From Zychaea mexicana (Eukaryota; Mucoromycota; Mucoromycetes; Mucorales; Lichtheimiaceae): a DNA stretch of 64,000 nucleotides. Below the pieces are notes generated by a model. The model was given only the letters and a program-made list of their open reading frames with translations, was not told the origin of the DNA and searched no databases. The number at the start of each line of letters is the position of its first letter. Within the stretch, counting starts at the first letter, position 1. The position numbers and the translations under genes are program-made. Below, one piece after another: positions 23,262 to 35,174 of this stretch. The stretch covers positions 682,001-746,000 of the forward strand of contig NW_026516669.1 in assembly GCF_025766255.1 (NCBI RefSeq). The letters are read 5' to 3'.

Positions 23262-24686
23262 TTATAAACCATCTTCCTTTTCAAGTTCTTCCAGTCGTTT
23301 TGCTTCTTCTTCCTCTTTGCGAACTTGCTCCACCATTTTGCGCATTGTTGATGTGAGTTTGAGAATATTCTTTTCATAGCGAGCCGATACCGTAACGATG
23401 GGAATGTCATTGACTTGGGCTTGTAGTCGTTCAAGGTTATCCTTGGCTCGACGAACTTGATCCGCCTTGTTTGCGACAATCAATGACTGTCGCTTCGTCA
23501 GTCCGGGTCGATAAGCTTCCAGTTCGTTCTGTAACGTTTGCAGGTTTTCCCAAGGGCTTTCACTACTGAGATCAACGACATAGACGAGAATTTTGGCACG
23601 CTCCACATGTCGCAAAAATGCATGCCCTAACCCAATGTTCCGATGTGCGCCTTCGATCAAACCCGGGATATCCGCCACGGTTAGCTGATACATGTCCGCA
23701 AAGTCTACGGTACCGACAAACGGATGGAGGGTTGTAAATGCATAGTCGGCCTGCTTGGGGTGGGCATTGGAAATAGCACCCAGCAATGTCGACTTGCCAG
23801 CATTGGGCATACCGACCAACCCAATATCAGCAATGGTCTTGAGCTCCAGTTCGAATTCGCGGGTTTCGCCTTTGCGTCCACGTGTAGCAAATTTGGGCGA
23901 GCGGTTTTCATTTGTGAGAAAGTGCGGATTGCCGTATCCTCCTGCACCGCCACGACATACAACGATTTCTTGATCAGGTTCGGTCAGGTCTGCATGAATC
24001 AACGAGCTATCTTCATGACGTGCGCGCCATCTCAAGTACTTGTCTTCCTGTACCATGGTGCGTTGTGCTTGTTTGAAAAAGTCGACTTTGCCAGCTGGAA
24101 GATCGCGCTGTTCTTCACGTGGGAAAAACACCCATCGATCTTCCAACGCCTCTTCGTGCTCTTGTTCTTCCTCCTCGTCTTGTTGCCGTGACTGCACAAC
24201 GCGCTCTCGAACAACCGTGCCCACGGGCACCTTGACAATCAAATCGGCACCCGTGGTACCATGGCGACCACCACCCATCCCGTTTTGTCCACGTTTGGCT
24301 GTGCATACGCGTCCAAGATGACGCAGGGTTGTTTCGTCGGCACACGCGCGAATGATCACGCTGCCGCCTCGACCGCCGTTGCCCCCGTTTGGTGGACCCT
24401 TGGCCAAAAACTTTTCGCGGTGAAACGATACGCAGCCGTCCCCACCATTACCACCTTTGGAAACAACGCGGACAAGATCAATAAACTGTCGGCCCTTTTT
24501 ACGTCATAATGATTGTCAATCTCGCAATGTCTCGTATGATGTTTTTGTTATTGTTTATTATGATTTCAGACTCACTTTGCCACGTAGTTTGTAGTGAAAT
24601 GCAGCATCGGCACCAGCACACCTTACTAGACAAGTATGAAATTGACGACAAGACAGAAATCGTCGTGGTAATCCGGCACTGAACAT
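23262..24686 (-). CDS. MTG2: mitochondrial Obg-family GTPase
   Basis: Exons 24576-24686 and 23262-24494 (81-bp intron) encode 447 residues. Exon 1 starts MFSAGLPRRFLSCRQFHTC, an Arg-rich amphipathic leader typical of a mitochondrial presequence. The intron joins RGK to GRQFIDLVRVVSKGG, the start of the glycine-rich Obg fold. The G domain has P-loop GMPNAGKST, switch/G3 DIPGLIEGAH, G4 NKAD and a G5-like SAR. An acidic Glu-rich insertion interrupts the Obg fold at about residues 115-130. Obg GTPases of this type (Mtg2, human MTG2/OBGH1) assist assembly of the mitochondrial large ribosomal subunit. The C-terminus is a charged coiled segment. Confidence 0.9.
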
Positions 24687-25370
24687 GGTTAGGGTACTTT
24701 GTAAAGATAAAAAAAAGTACGATATGCTTTGTGAAGATAGAAAGAGTCACAAGCGTGAGTTGGAAATTAAATTGGTGCACGCATTAATCAAAGAAATATT
24801 TTTGTTCACATGCGCGTCTTGCCATGCAACTTTGTATCCAATGCCCTATTCTCTAATTTATTGTCAAACATCGAGCACCGAGCAGCTCATAATAAGGCAA
24901 ATGAAGGAAATAAACATGGTACATCCAAAGAGGTGAAAAATGTTCCACAATGCGAGAGCTACTTAATAGTAGTACTATGTATATAATGGTTCGGTTTGCC
25001 GGTAAAATGATGCACCTAATTGTATATGTCGAACAACTCTGTATAGCTCTGTATACGTGTAAATTGAAATGTACGGTGAATCGAGAGAAATTCGTATGCA
25101 TAAATGTTAAGCGCTTTACCGTTGCCCCAACCTTAATTCGTCGTCTGTAAGACCATGTGTTAATTGTCAATGCCGTGAAGCAGTTTGCCAACAACATATT
25201 AGATCTATGATGCTTAAATAACAGCAACAGTACCATACAGCTTTAGCAATAACAACATCACTACAAACAGCAGATACATCATAGGTGATATCTATAACAT
25301 GTGCCGCAACTTTGAAACCAACAACTTCCTACGTTGGTACGCAAAACTTTATTTTGTACTGAAATAATCT
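24687..25370. other. intergenic spacer
   Basis: 684 bp of AT-rich sequence between two minus-strand genes. Open frames on both strands (for example 24853-25236) have no recognisable domain and look like chance frames. No repeat or RNA gene was seen. Confidence 0.45.
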
Positions 25371-27039
25371 TTAAGACATGTATTTCTTTTCAAAGTAGTT
25401 CATAGCAGCAGCTTTAGCCATCTTCTCCATCAAGCCACTCTTCTTCTTCTGCTTTTCTTCCTTCTTCTCTTCATCCTCATCCTCATCATCTGAGTCGCTG
25501 CCACGTTCTTGAATAAGCTTTGTGATCTATAGGTAGCCAACAAGCATTTATGGTTTAGTCGTGGATTTGCGGACGTACTAAGCTGTTGTGTAACAGACAT
25601 ACCTCAGCTGCAGCAAAGGTGGCGATCAGTTTCTTTGCCATAGCGTGCTCCATGGGCTGGCCGTCTTCCTCTTGCTTGTTCTCCCATGCCTTAACGGCAG
25701 CAAAGGCAGCGGCACCGGCCATCAAGTTGTAGCTATTATACAGCTTCACAGTTAGTAAATTAGACTCACTATCTCTATGTACATTCAAAGGAGCTGGAAG
25801 ATTGCATACCTCATATGGGATTTCTTCTTCTTTTTCTTCTCAACCTTTTCAGCAGCTCGTTCCAGGTCACGCTCATTCAAGGCCTCATCCTTGCGCGATT
25901 TCTTCCATCCAGACCACGATCCAAACCAAGCGCTCACGCGAGCCGAAGTGCTATATCGTTTTTGAAAATTTTGAATTAATATATTCCCTACAATACTTAA
26001 AGCAAGAGTTACGCTGGCTATTATACAATATGATGCATACCTGTCTTCTTCATCAGATGAATCGTCCTCATCTGCAGGGCGTGGTGGATCACTAAGCTCA
26101 AGAGTCCATAACTGGTTGGTTGCTTCAGAAAGGTCTTCCTTGCGCTTGTAAACCATAACGCGACCGCTTTCCTCCTCCTTGGAGCCCTTGATATCGAAGA
26201 CAGTCTTGGGGTCAGCGAGCGAGTAGATGAATCCGTGCTCGATATCGTAAGCGAAGCGTTGATCCTCGGCCTAATGTTTTCAAAAAACCGCTCATTAGCC
26301 CACAAAATAGTATACTACCCCCAATTGCCCATCTGATGGATTCACCGTATGGAATAAAAAAGTTACACTTACATCATCTGCCTCCTTCATACCGTCCAAG
26401 AACAAGTGCTCTTCGCCAGTGAAGATGGCTGGGATGCAAGGGAGGGTGACACAAATTATTAGCTATTGCATTTCTAGAATAACTATTTTCAGATATGCTA
26501 ATACTATTTACCCATGAAGGTGCCCGATCGGTCAATGTCCAGAACATGACCCGTAAGCTTGTTTGTCAAGAATCCTAAAGTGTTTCAAGAAAAAAAAAGA
26601 GTGGGGGCGTAAACAGTGTGAGCTGTTTATGTTCCATGTAGACCAATAGGGTCTGCGGAAAGCATGACCGACGATCTTTTTTTTCCCTCCCTGAAAAAGA
26701 TATTTTCTTACCGTTTTGGTGGATGAAAAGCTGGCTATCGCGCTCAGGCGACTCGGGCTTCTTTGTGGCCATGACAATGTGGGATCCAACCTAGTATTGA
26801 ATGGGAGTTCGGGCTTAAGCTTGCCTGAAATCAACCGACCGAAGAGTACAAACGCGTGCTTGGTTGCCCTTAGCAACGCCGAGACCTCTGTACAAGCGGT
26901 GCAAGGGTAAAATAGAGCAAAGTGAACTCTTCCGATACATTACCTTGGCGTTCTCGGGATCCTGAACATCCACAACCAAACCATTCAGTCTGGAGACGAT
27001 GTAAAAGTAGCCGATGGGGAAGTTGTTGCTGATAGTCAT
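25371..27039 (-). CDS. ricin-type beta-trefoil protein fused to a CipC-like (DUF3759) domain
   Basis: Eight exons: 26944-27039, 26712-26790, 26512-26574, 26373-26428, 26041-26270, 25810-25950, 25603-25732 and 25371-25526, 316 residues. The first half (about residues 1-160) shows three repeating blocks (GLVVDVQDPE, GHVLDIDRSG, TVFDIKGSKE), the pattern of a ricin B-like beta-trefoil. An acidic linker and a WFGSWSGWKK segment follow, then a Lys-rich coiled stretch. The last part contains MAGAAAFAAVKAWENKQ and HAMAKKLIATFAAAE, which match the short fungal CipC/DUF3759 domain. No signal peptide is present, so the protein is probably cytosolic. Function is unknown; the trefoil could bind a glycan or a protein. 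Every splice junction keeps phase. Confidence 0.78.
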
Positions 27040-28182
27040 GGTTGAAAGAGGAGTGTAGAGAGAAGAAAGAAAAAGAAAGAACGGGGCTGAAGCGAATATT
27101 TATGGACCATGTTAAAAAAGCTCGACATGTCACATTTTGCAAATCCGCGCCAAATTGTGCAACAAGGCCTTACATGATCTCGGGGCGCTCGGATGCACAG
27201 GATCAGATGCGTTAATATAAGGAGTGTGTAAATGCATGCGTATCATCACATTAGTAGACAAACAATACATAAGGACCTGTGAGCTACTGCGAAAATAAAA
27301 CCATGTCAACATGAAACAAGGCTTATTCTTGTCGACTTTGTCCTGGGTATGGAGAACACAAGTGCCATCCTGGACGAGAAAGAGAGGTTTCGCAACTGAT
27401 GGAAAATCTCTGTAGCATTTTTACTAAAACGGTATAGTAATAAGAAAACAGGAGGAAGCAACGAATTTGGATAAAGAAGAACGTTCATGCGTGAGCGTAT
27501 TTGCATATTTATGGGCAATATGTAGCACTGTGTAACAATCAGGCATGTAGGCGATGATGTCTAGCTTTACTGTGTATGCGGTGAGCACTTGATAAAAAGC
27601 CTTTTGCTGTCCTCTGACACTGTCGACACTTTGCTCAGCTTTCTGACTCTCGACGATGCCTGGCTGAAGCGGTCTAACAAAAAAACGTTGCTTCTAAGCG
27701 TCTTGCGGAGAAGGAAGCATCACCGTGGCATATAGAACTACATAATGCGCAGAAACAACACATAAGGAGAGGACGCTGTGTATTAGTGTATGCTTTGCAA
27801 AAATACGCACAATATCGACATTGTCTTGCTGGTTGAGATGGAGGCAGTCGATTTATGAGTCTTGATGCCCTCGAGAAACAAGAGGCAAAGAGCATGTTCT
27901 TTATAAATTATTACTTTAGAGAATTTGTGTGTGCGCACTGTGCATGAAAAAGATATATCGTACAAAAGGTAGGAGAGTGAGGTGGATACTCCATAATAAA
28001 TCAAAACAAGTGTTTTCTATATATAGACGGGCGAAAAAAAAGCATACAAAACTAGAAGAAAGGAAAGGAAGCGAGCGTATGTGTGTGAAAGTGGTAGTTA
28101 GTAGTGTCGTGAGATGGTCGGTTGTGTATGTGTGTAAAGGTAGGGTATGGGTAATAAGTTGTAGAATATATAGTTGGCGATT
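27040..28182. other. intergenic spacer
   Basis: 1.1 kb between the trefoil/CipC gene start and the acyl-CoA oxidase stop. Short frames on both strands show no domain. A GT-rich stretch occurs at about 28080-28140. No RNA gene or transposon terminus was recognised. Confidence 0.45.
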
Positions 28183-31011
28183 TTACTCATCATCCTCCTC
28201 CTCCAAGCCTGCTTCCTCGTCCTCGTAATCGCCACCATCAATCTCGCGTTCCAACAAGGGCTTGACCAAGCGGTTAAAGTAAGGGTGGTCGCCCTGAGGG
28301 TTGGATCGCTTGACTTGGTCAAAGTAGTGGACATAGACGTTGCCATCGGCACGGCCCAAGGGGCTGTTGATGACATAGTCGGAGAAGTTGAACGAGTCGA
28401 TGAGGGGGATGGCCTGATCACGGACAGCCTTGCACAAGACGTTGGTCTGGGCGCGGACATATTCGATCTGCGTGGGAGTGAAATACTCGTATTGGAGGAA
28501 AGCGCCAGCATTCTCTTCAACAGTGTAAAGACCGTACAGCATGCATACGTCCATCAAGACGGACTTGAGGTCACCCTGCACCTTGGAAACGCCATCTGCG
28601 AATCGTTGGAACAAGTAGCCATACGAATGCAAGCGGGCTGCATACAAGCGGGATTGCGCTATATTAAGAAATTTATTCGGTCAGTCTTTTTTTTCCTCAT
28701 GTAACACGAGGGCGGCGGTGGAGGATGATCCCCAGAGGCACTTACAGCATTGTTCATATGCATCATCGGCATCGAGACCGTTCTTCAAGCATTCTTCAAA
28801 CTCCAAAGCGGCGTTCTTGACCACGTTGGCGCACACGACCTGCCAACCTTCAATGATGATTTCTGGAGTGACGATATCTTCGACTTTAGAGACGCCACAG
28901 CGCTTGCCAATAAGTCTGTTCAAATTGTTCAAGTAGCCAACACCAGGAGACAGCTTCTTGCCGTCAACGGCTTCACGATAGCTGCTGATCAAGTAACGGC
29001 CAGATTGAAGAGCCAAAATGGTATTGTCACCTTCCCAGGTGCACTGCACTGCGAAGTCGTTGTACATGCTGGCCAAGCCGGTGTAAGCAGAGTAGCCGTG
29101 GCCACCGCACGACTGACGGCACTGTTCAATGGTATTCAAGCAGTTCCATGTGCAGAAAGCCTTCAGACCGGCACTGGTGGCGTGGGTCTCCTTGAGCATC
29201 TCCAAGACTTCTTCCATGTCGGCATCGCCGGGGCTGGCGCTGTCCAAGCGAGTCATCATGTTATTGTACATGGCAGTCATCTCGGCACCAGTAAAGTGCA
29301 TGGCGAAAGCCTGGGCCAAAAGAGGCATCAGACGGCGTTGGTGGATGGGGTAGTCGAGCAACTTGGTTTCGACGCCGTTGGCCTTCGATTTGGCGAATTG
29401 ACGACGGACGGCAGCATAACGGGTGGCGATGGTCAAAGCCTTCTTGGAGACGTTGCCGCTGTCAACAACCATGGCAACGCGACCCTGCAAAAGGGCACCG
29501 TAGGTCTGGACATGAAAAGAAAAAGCTTGTGAATAACACACTTTTACAACACACGAGGCATAAGAAATTCTTGTTCTTACCAATTGCTGAAGCTTAGGCT
29601 CAGTGACAGTACCGCTGCGCGTCACCTTGGCGTGCTTTTGCAACATGTAGCCACGGGGAATGCGGACGTTGGTGAACTGTATCCAGCCGTTATCGATACC
29701 ATCTCTGCCCATCTTCTTGCCGATATCGCCAATGTTGACGCCAGGCAAGAGGTTATAAGTCTTGGGATCACGGAGAGGCACAACGAAGCACTTGGTGCCA
29801 TAGTTTTTGCCCTTGACAACGAGCTGTGCGAAAACAGCAGCGTGGGTAGCACTGTGGGCAGCACCACCGATCCACCACTAAAATGATACACGTATAGATA
29901 AACCCCCCACCAGTAAGTCCTTTTCCCACAATACTGAAGACATCCTCACACCGAAAAGAAAATATGGAAGCGTAAACGAACCTTGGTAGCCGTCAGGGTC
30001 GGGGTATGGATGATGAATTGATCAGAAGCTTCATCAAAGGTGGCGGTGGTCTCAAGACCAGGCACGTTTGATCCGTGACCGATTTCAGTCATAGCAAAGC
30101 AACCAATCATGCCGGTCAAGGACAAGGCACCCTTTTCAAACCAGTATGAGAGCTGGCCAGGGCTGGCATTGCTCTGAAGTGCACCGACGAACAAACCGTC
30201 TATACAAAAAAGCACTATTAGCTCATAATCTCCCCCTTTGCGCTTTGCTCTGCTTTGCTTTATATATCACACTGATATAACTTACAATGAACACCAAAGC
30301 GGGTCCAGAAACCAGCATCAATCAAACTGATCACTTCCATTCTCTTCTTGAATGTATCAACCGACTCGTTTTGCAAGTGATGGATCATGCTGCGGAACTA
30401 TATCATTAAGTGAAAAAGAGAGTCTTTGTTAATCGAACATGCAGCAAAGAGAGGGGAAGAAAAGGAAAGGGGGATCTCCCTTGTCTCGTAGTATTTCATT
30501 CTGAACGAACCTTTTCCATGGTACGTTCACGAAGCTCGCCCTTGGTAAGATCATGGACATCGTGCATAGCGAAAAGAGGGTCGCGCTCAATTTCCAGCAT
30601 CATACGTTCTCGCAACTAATATTGTTGAATATCTGGTAAGTTATAAGCGTTCGCTAATACGAAACGATCCGTTGTTTTCGGTTTACCTCGGTTGCGTGCT
30701 TGCTGCCGTCCAGCAAGTATGTAAGATCGCGAACGTTGAAGGAAGCTTTGGCACGTTCCTCGTTCATGCTGGCCACTGGACTATAGTCAAAGAACGTAAT
30801 GAGCCATTCAATGTCAGCCTACAGTTTCTTTCATGCTTGTGATTTGTGGAATGTCACCACAGATCTGCCGCATACCGCCCCCCACCCGCACACACACACA
30901 CACACTAAAGAAGAACAATAGGAAAGAGAAAACTTACTCTACGGCATTAGCACGTTCTATTTCGGGAGTCAAGTGCTGCTTGACAGCATTAAGTCTTTGT
31001 TGTGCAGACAT
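28183..31011 (-). CDS. POX1: peroxisomal acyl-CoA oxidase
   Basis: Eight exons: 30938-31011, 30687-30780, 30511-30615, 30286-30397, 29982-30199, 29581-29877, 28746-29505 and 28183-28658, 711 residues. Family blocks are clear: [42 protein letters not shown] and [18 protein letters not shown], the last including the catalytic Glu region. The enzyme oxidises acyl-CoA to trans-2-enoyl-CoA with FAD and makes hydrogen peroxide, the first step of peroxisomal beta-oxidation. The protein ends in an acidic tail, EEEDDE, with no SKL-type PTS1, so import would have to use another signal, as in yeast Pox1. Three introns begin GTTCGT instead of the usual GTAAGT. The symbol follows the yeast orthologue; several paralogues may exist. 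Confidence 0.93.
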
Positions 31012-31525
31012 GGTTTTCTAATATGTTGTTTATGTTGGAATGAAGAGTAGAAAGGAGCGAGACGAGCAAAGCAAGAAAAAAGGGCGAAGGCTATTTTATA
31101 TTAACTGTCCAGACTGGTTGGAATCGCCATATTTGGCGAAGTTAGCTGACATCATTTTCATTTCACGTGTGGAAAAGGCTGCAATAGCTGGCATGTGAAT
31201 ATGCTGAAAGGACTGTATGCACTATATTTTCACTTGACACTATGAGTACGTACTAAACGCTCATACTTGCTATAGTACACGATCTGATTAGGTGCCTCTG
31301 TTCTACGTCAGAGATCTTTCCAACAATATCCTCTCTGTCATCTATATAACCGCCTCCACATTTTCAGCGTATCGCATCCGAAGAAATCATTTACGTTTCC
31401 TGTGGGGCATGACAGAATACAATTGACCTCCGATGTTCTACTACTTCCCTCTTTGGTCTCTCACAACCCCCACCCCGCCACCACCACCAAGACCGACTCT
31501 CTGTCCGCGCTTAGTATATAACCTT
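31012..31525. other. divergent promoter region of acyl-CoA oxidase and BRL1
   Basis: 514 bp between two genes transcribed away from each other. An in-frame ATG at 31433 could extend BRL1 by 31 residues in a proline-rich reading, but 31526 is preferred. No other feature was seen. Confidence 0.5.
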
Positions 31526-32471
31526 ATGCACGAGCCGTCTGGCAAACGACGGAAAACTAGTCATCCACAACCGCCTGAACAAACAACTTCTCGATCCTCA
31601 ATCCTTTTCTCTCCTCATGGCCCTCTTATATTTTCAGGGTAAGCACCTCATAGATGCACAAGTGCATGTCGCAAAACTCATCCGTCACAAATCGTTTCAT
31701 ATACAGTTACTTAAAATTGTTGCTACATGCTTGTGGCCTACTCATTTTACTACTTGCAATCGGGTTCATCGTGAGTGCGTCACACCGAGAAATTGACGGA
31801 CGCGTCACGCAGCACATTCGAGGTTCGTACAAAACGGGATAAAGAAAGTGACAGCTGAAGAAAGATAATGTGTGGTTACTACTAATTTTACACGTGATAT
31901 TTACATCGAGCTAACACAATCATAAACGACGAATGACGAACGGAACTATAATCAGACCTAGAGGAGGAGAAAATGCAATGCGCACAGAAATATCGAGAGA
32001 ACCAATGCGATCTATACGCTCACCAACCCTTTTTTGGCACATTTTGCAACCAATGGGAACAATATCCTTTTTTTTTCCCTTAAAAAAGCTGATGATATAT
32101 TCCCCCCTCCACCCATCGCGATGATATTAAGCCTTAACCAGAATGTCTTAAGAAAATACGTGTATGAAGCGTGATCTTCGAGGAATCGGCAGGTAAACCC
32201 TCTGTGATTCGATGGACTTAATAGAAAATAACACACCTTGCTGCTATGCATACTTTAGAGCCAAAATTACAATGACAGTCTATGGAGAGCTTATCAATGC
32301 CCTCGTGGAACCGCTTACTGTCAAAGCAATGGTAATCTAAGCGATATACACAAATAATGTCAGAGTGATAAGATACGCATATAGAGTTATACTTACTGGT
32401 AAACTATTTCTTAGTTAACGATCTGTCTTTTGTTATTTGGTATCTTTGTCGGCTCTACGCTCGCTTTCTAA
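31526..32471 (+). CDS. BRL1: Brl1/Brr6 nuclear-envelope protein
   Basis: Exons 31526-31638, 31707-31822, 31956-32061, 32160-32192, 32259-32331 and 32415-32471 encode 165 residues. The Brr6_like_C_C domain is complete. A membrane segment follows YLKLLLHACG. Four conserved Cys are Cys85 and Cys94 (CAQKYRENQC) and Cys107 and Cys113 (CNQWEQCMKRD). The family block GRAK..ELINALVEPLTVKAM leads into a second hydrophobic stretch ending in a C-terminal Phe. Brl1/Brr6 proteins act in the inner nuclear envelope in pore biogenesis and lipid homeostasis. Introns 1, 2, 4 and 5 are GT-AG (68, 133, 66 and 83 bp). Intron 3 fits only an AT-AC U12-type intron. The gene converges on SF3B2, 128 bp between stops. 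Confidence 0.85.
32062..32159 (+). other. U12-type AT-AC intron (BRL1 intron 3)
   Basis: 98 bp starting ATATCCTTTT and ending AAATAC. The first nine bases equal the AT-AC U12 5' consensus. CCTTAAC at 32132-32138 matches the U12 branch-site core, with its adenosines 22-23 nt from the 3' end. Removing this segment restores codon Gln112 (CA+G) and joins the two halves of the conserved WEQ-CM motif. No GT dinucleotide occurs between 31956 and 32143, so a GT-AG donor is not available. Confidence 0.85.
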
Positions 32472-32599
32472 CTCCAAGAACATCCACGATCGATAGATAC
32501 TGCGTAAAAACAACCACCTGTACCATAAACCAAGTCCTTCAACTTAAAGCAATAGTACATGGCGCCATTGGCAATATTTTTTTTAATTGACTATTCAGA

Positions 32600-35174
32600 T
32601 TAAAACTTAAATTCTCTCTTTTTGCCTTCCTTCTTGCTATCCTGCGATCGCATCTTTTTCGCTTGTCGGCCAGCAGCATGCTCGGCATACATATCAGACA
32701 GATCTTCATCCGCACCCGGTAATTTAGACTTCATTTGCTGTTCGTACTTGGCACGCAGCGTGGATTCATCCAGTCCACTTTCCAGCTCACTTGGATCGAT
32801 GGCAACATCTACATTCTCACCCATCTTGCGCTTGGATGACCGGACGGTACCAGCAACCGATGGTGCTTCACCCTTCTTTTCGACCGTCGACATATCATAG
32901 CCGTGCTGTGAACCCATGTAACCCGAGATATTCTTTTGCACTTCAGGAAGAACCTGGTACAATTGTCGCGACTGTTGTTCGTCCTCTTCTTCATCTTGTG
33001 ACCGTCGTACGTCCTTGCGCAACTCGATAAAGTCGGGTGTTTCCAATCCAGAAGCAACAGAGGTCATGCCAGAAGGCGTAACAAGACCTTCTTTAAGTGC
33101 TTCGTCGCCTTGTGCTTGTTCTTCCTCTTCGTTCTCCTCCTCTTCTTCTTCCTCCTCCTCTTCCTCCTCTTCCTCTTCTTCGTATTCTATATGGATTTGC
33201 GATAAAGTTAGTCACCAAACAAAAAGTTCACATGGTTGCTAGAGTCGTTAGTTATCTACCTTCTTCGGACTCCAATTCACCCCACAAGTTCTTTTCAACC
33301 GGTTCCACAATCTTTTTTATGGGTCATAGGGGAAGATAAAATCACATTAGTAAAAGGATGATCCTTGATTGACCTCGATATACTCCAATTAATATCTTAC
33401 CTCTGGAGGGGCAACCTCTTGTTGGGTCACACCGAACACATCACCATATAACGGTCGATTGAACTTTTTTCATATTAAAATAGGCAAGACGTGTAAGTAT
33501 TGTTTACCATCTTCCCAGTTTTTGCCTCGTTTTTGCATGATTGACCCCTCTTACCTCATCCACAGGTGGTCTACCCCAACCGCCAGGATGGTAGCCCCAT
33601 TGAGCTCCATCGGGTATAGGCGAATTCAAGCCAGCAATCTTCAAGGTTGGGTAGCTGGGCGGAGGGCCGTACCGCTGCATATTGATCAGCCATGGTGGAG
33701 GCGCCAGTGGTGGCATATTAAGCGCAGTTTTTAAATCTTCAGACAAATGTCCTGGCTTCTTTTCCTTGAGCTTGGTCTCAAACTCTTTACCTTCGTAATA
33801 CCTTACAAATGTCAAGCAACAATTAGCATTTTATTGTTTTACATCAAGATAACAACAACCTCTTCGCATTGCGAAGGGTACCGACTTACAATTCACCGTG
33901 CATTGTCACCTTTGGCTTGCTTTGGAATCTAAAGAACGCATCGTGCAATTTTTGGTAATCGATGTCTAGTTTGCCCATTTTAGGTGCCACACGCTCGCGT
34001 GTCTTTGACTTGAGCTTGGCTGCATCTTCTTTTTCTTTTACTGCATCACGCATCTCCATGATACCCGTGTCCTTGATAAAATCTAGTGATCATCTGTTAA
34101 CTACCATGTCCTATTTCTCTCTCTCTATCCCAAGCCCAGCCCACCATAAAGTTTCTCCCCCTTCTACTTACCAGGCAGTTCCCACGGTGGTTTCTCAATA
34201 CCACGCTTTCCCTGTAGATATTTTCGCTTTTGACTCCAATGTGCTGGTACAGGAACGGTGTTACGGTACGATTTGAGATTTACCAAAAGCTTTGGATCTG
34301 CGGCTGTGACATCCCACCACTATAAAAAAAAAGTAGTTCAGCAAGGTCAAATGCAAACCAAATACCCTAATCACTATCATCGTGGATATATGTTTTACCT
34401 CGACAGCTTCTGGCTTCTTCACCAACTGCTTTAATTCTGCCACGTCCAGACGCTGCAGTTTCTTGAGTTTCTTTTTTGACAATGGCTGATCTGAATGGAT
34501 CTCCTTGTCATCGTCGTCAGAGTCGTGATCGGCGTCTTCATGTTTTACTTTGTCCTCAGTAGCAGTGGTCTCGTCTACTTCTGCTCCTTCGTCTTTTTTG
34601 ATTTCAATCTAAATGATAGTCAACAAGGGTATCAATAATGATTATGTGTATGCGAAAAAGAAATAAATTGGCAGAACGTAATCGTTTGACGCGAAAATCT
34701 TCTTTTCTCTTTCTTTCTCCTTAGATTATGAATACCTTTTCTTCGGCTTCATCATTGCCAATCTGATAATGCTTAAAGACGTCAGAAATTTGTTGAAGTA
34801 AATCTTGGTCTGCATTTGCCAATGATTCAACGTTTTTCAAGCTTTCGGCGTCGACGGATTGAGCAACGTATTCAATTTCGACATCTTTAAGTGAATCGTC
34901 TCGTTCCGAGCTTCTACTCTCAAATTCCTAGATTAAGAAAGATAACACAACAATTTTTTTTTAAATACAGGAAATGTGATTAAATATTGCACGAAATTAT
35001 TGTAATGTGTTTATTATATTTTACCTTTCGCCATTCAGCTTGTTCTTGTTCACGTTGCTTTTTTGACTTTTTCCGCCTTCGCTGACGAGTCAAATTCTTA
35101 TTTACAGCACCATTGGTTTTCTCTATCGCACCATTGTTGGGGTTGTTGGCGTTGTTTTTGGCTACCTCAGCCAT
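32600..35174 (-). CDS. SF3B2: splicing factor 3B subunit 2 (SAP145/Cus1)
   Basis: Nine exons: 35025-35174, 34736-34927, 34399-34608, 34172-34319, 33890-34082, 33555-33801, 33401-33463, 33260-33311 and 32600-33186, 613 residues. After a Lys/Arg-rich N-terminus comes the DUF382 core (WWDVTAADPKLLVNLKSYRN, VPVPAHWSQKRKYLQGKRG). The PSP domain follows (KPGHLSEDLKTALNMPPLAPPPWL, then YPTLKIAGLNSPIP and GWGRPPVDE). A poly-Glu run and the LYQVLPE block end the protein. It is the U2 snRNP SF3b component that contacts SF3B4 and pre-mRNA near the branch site; SF3b is also part of the U11/U12 di-snRNP. Start set at MAEVAKNN. Confidence 0.93.

Noticed and set aside
24853..25236. 127-codon minus-strand ORF between Obg and the trefoil gene
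   Set aside because: The opposite strand has an equally open frame, composition is unbiased and no domain or splice signal supports either.
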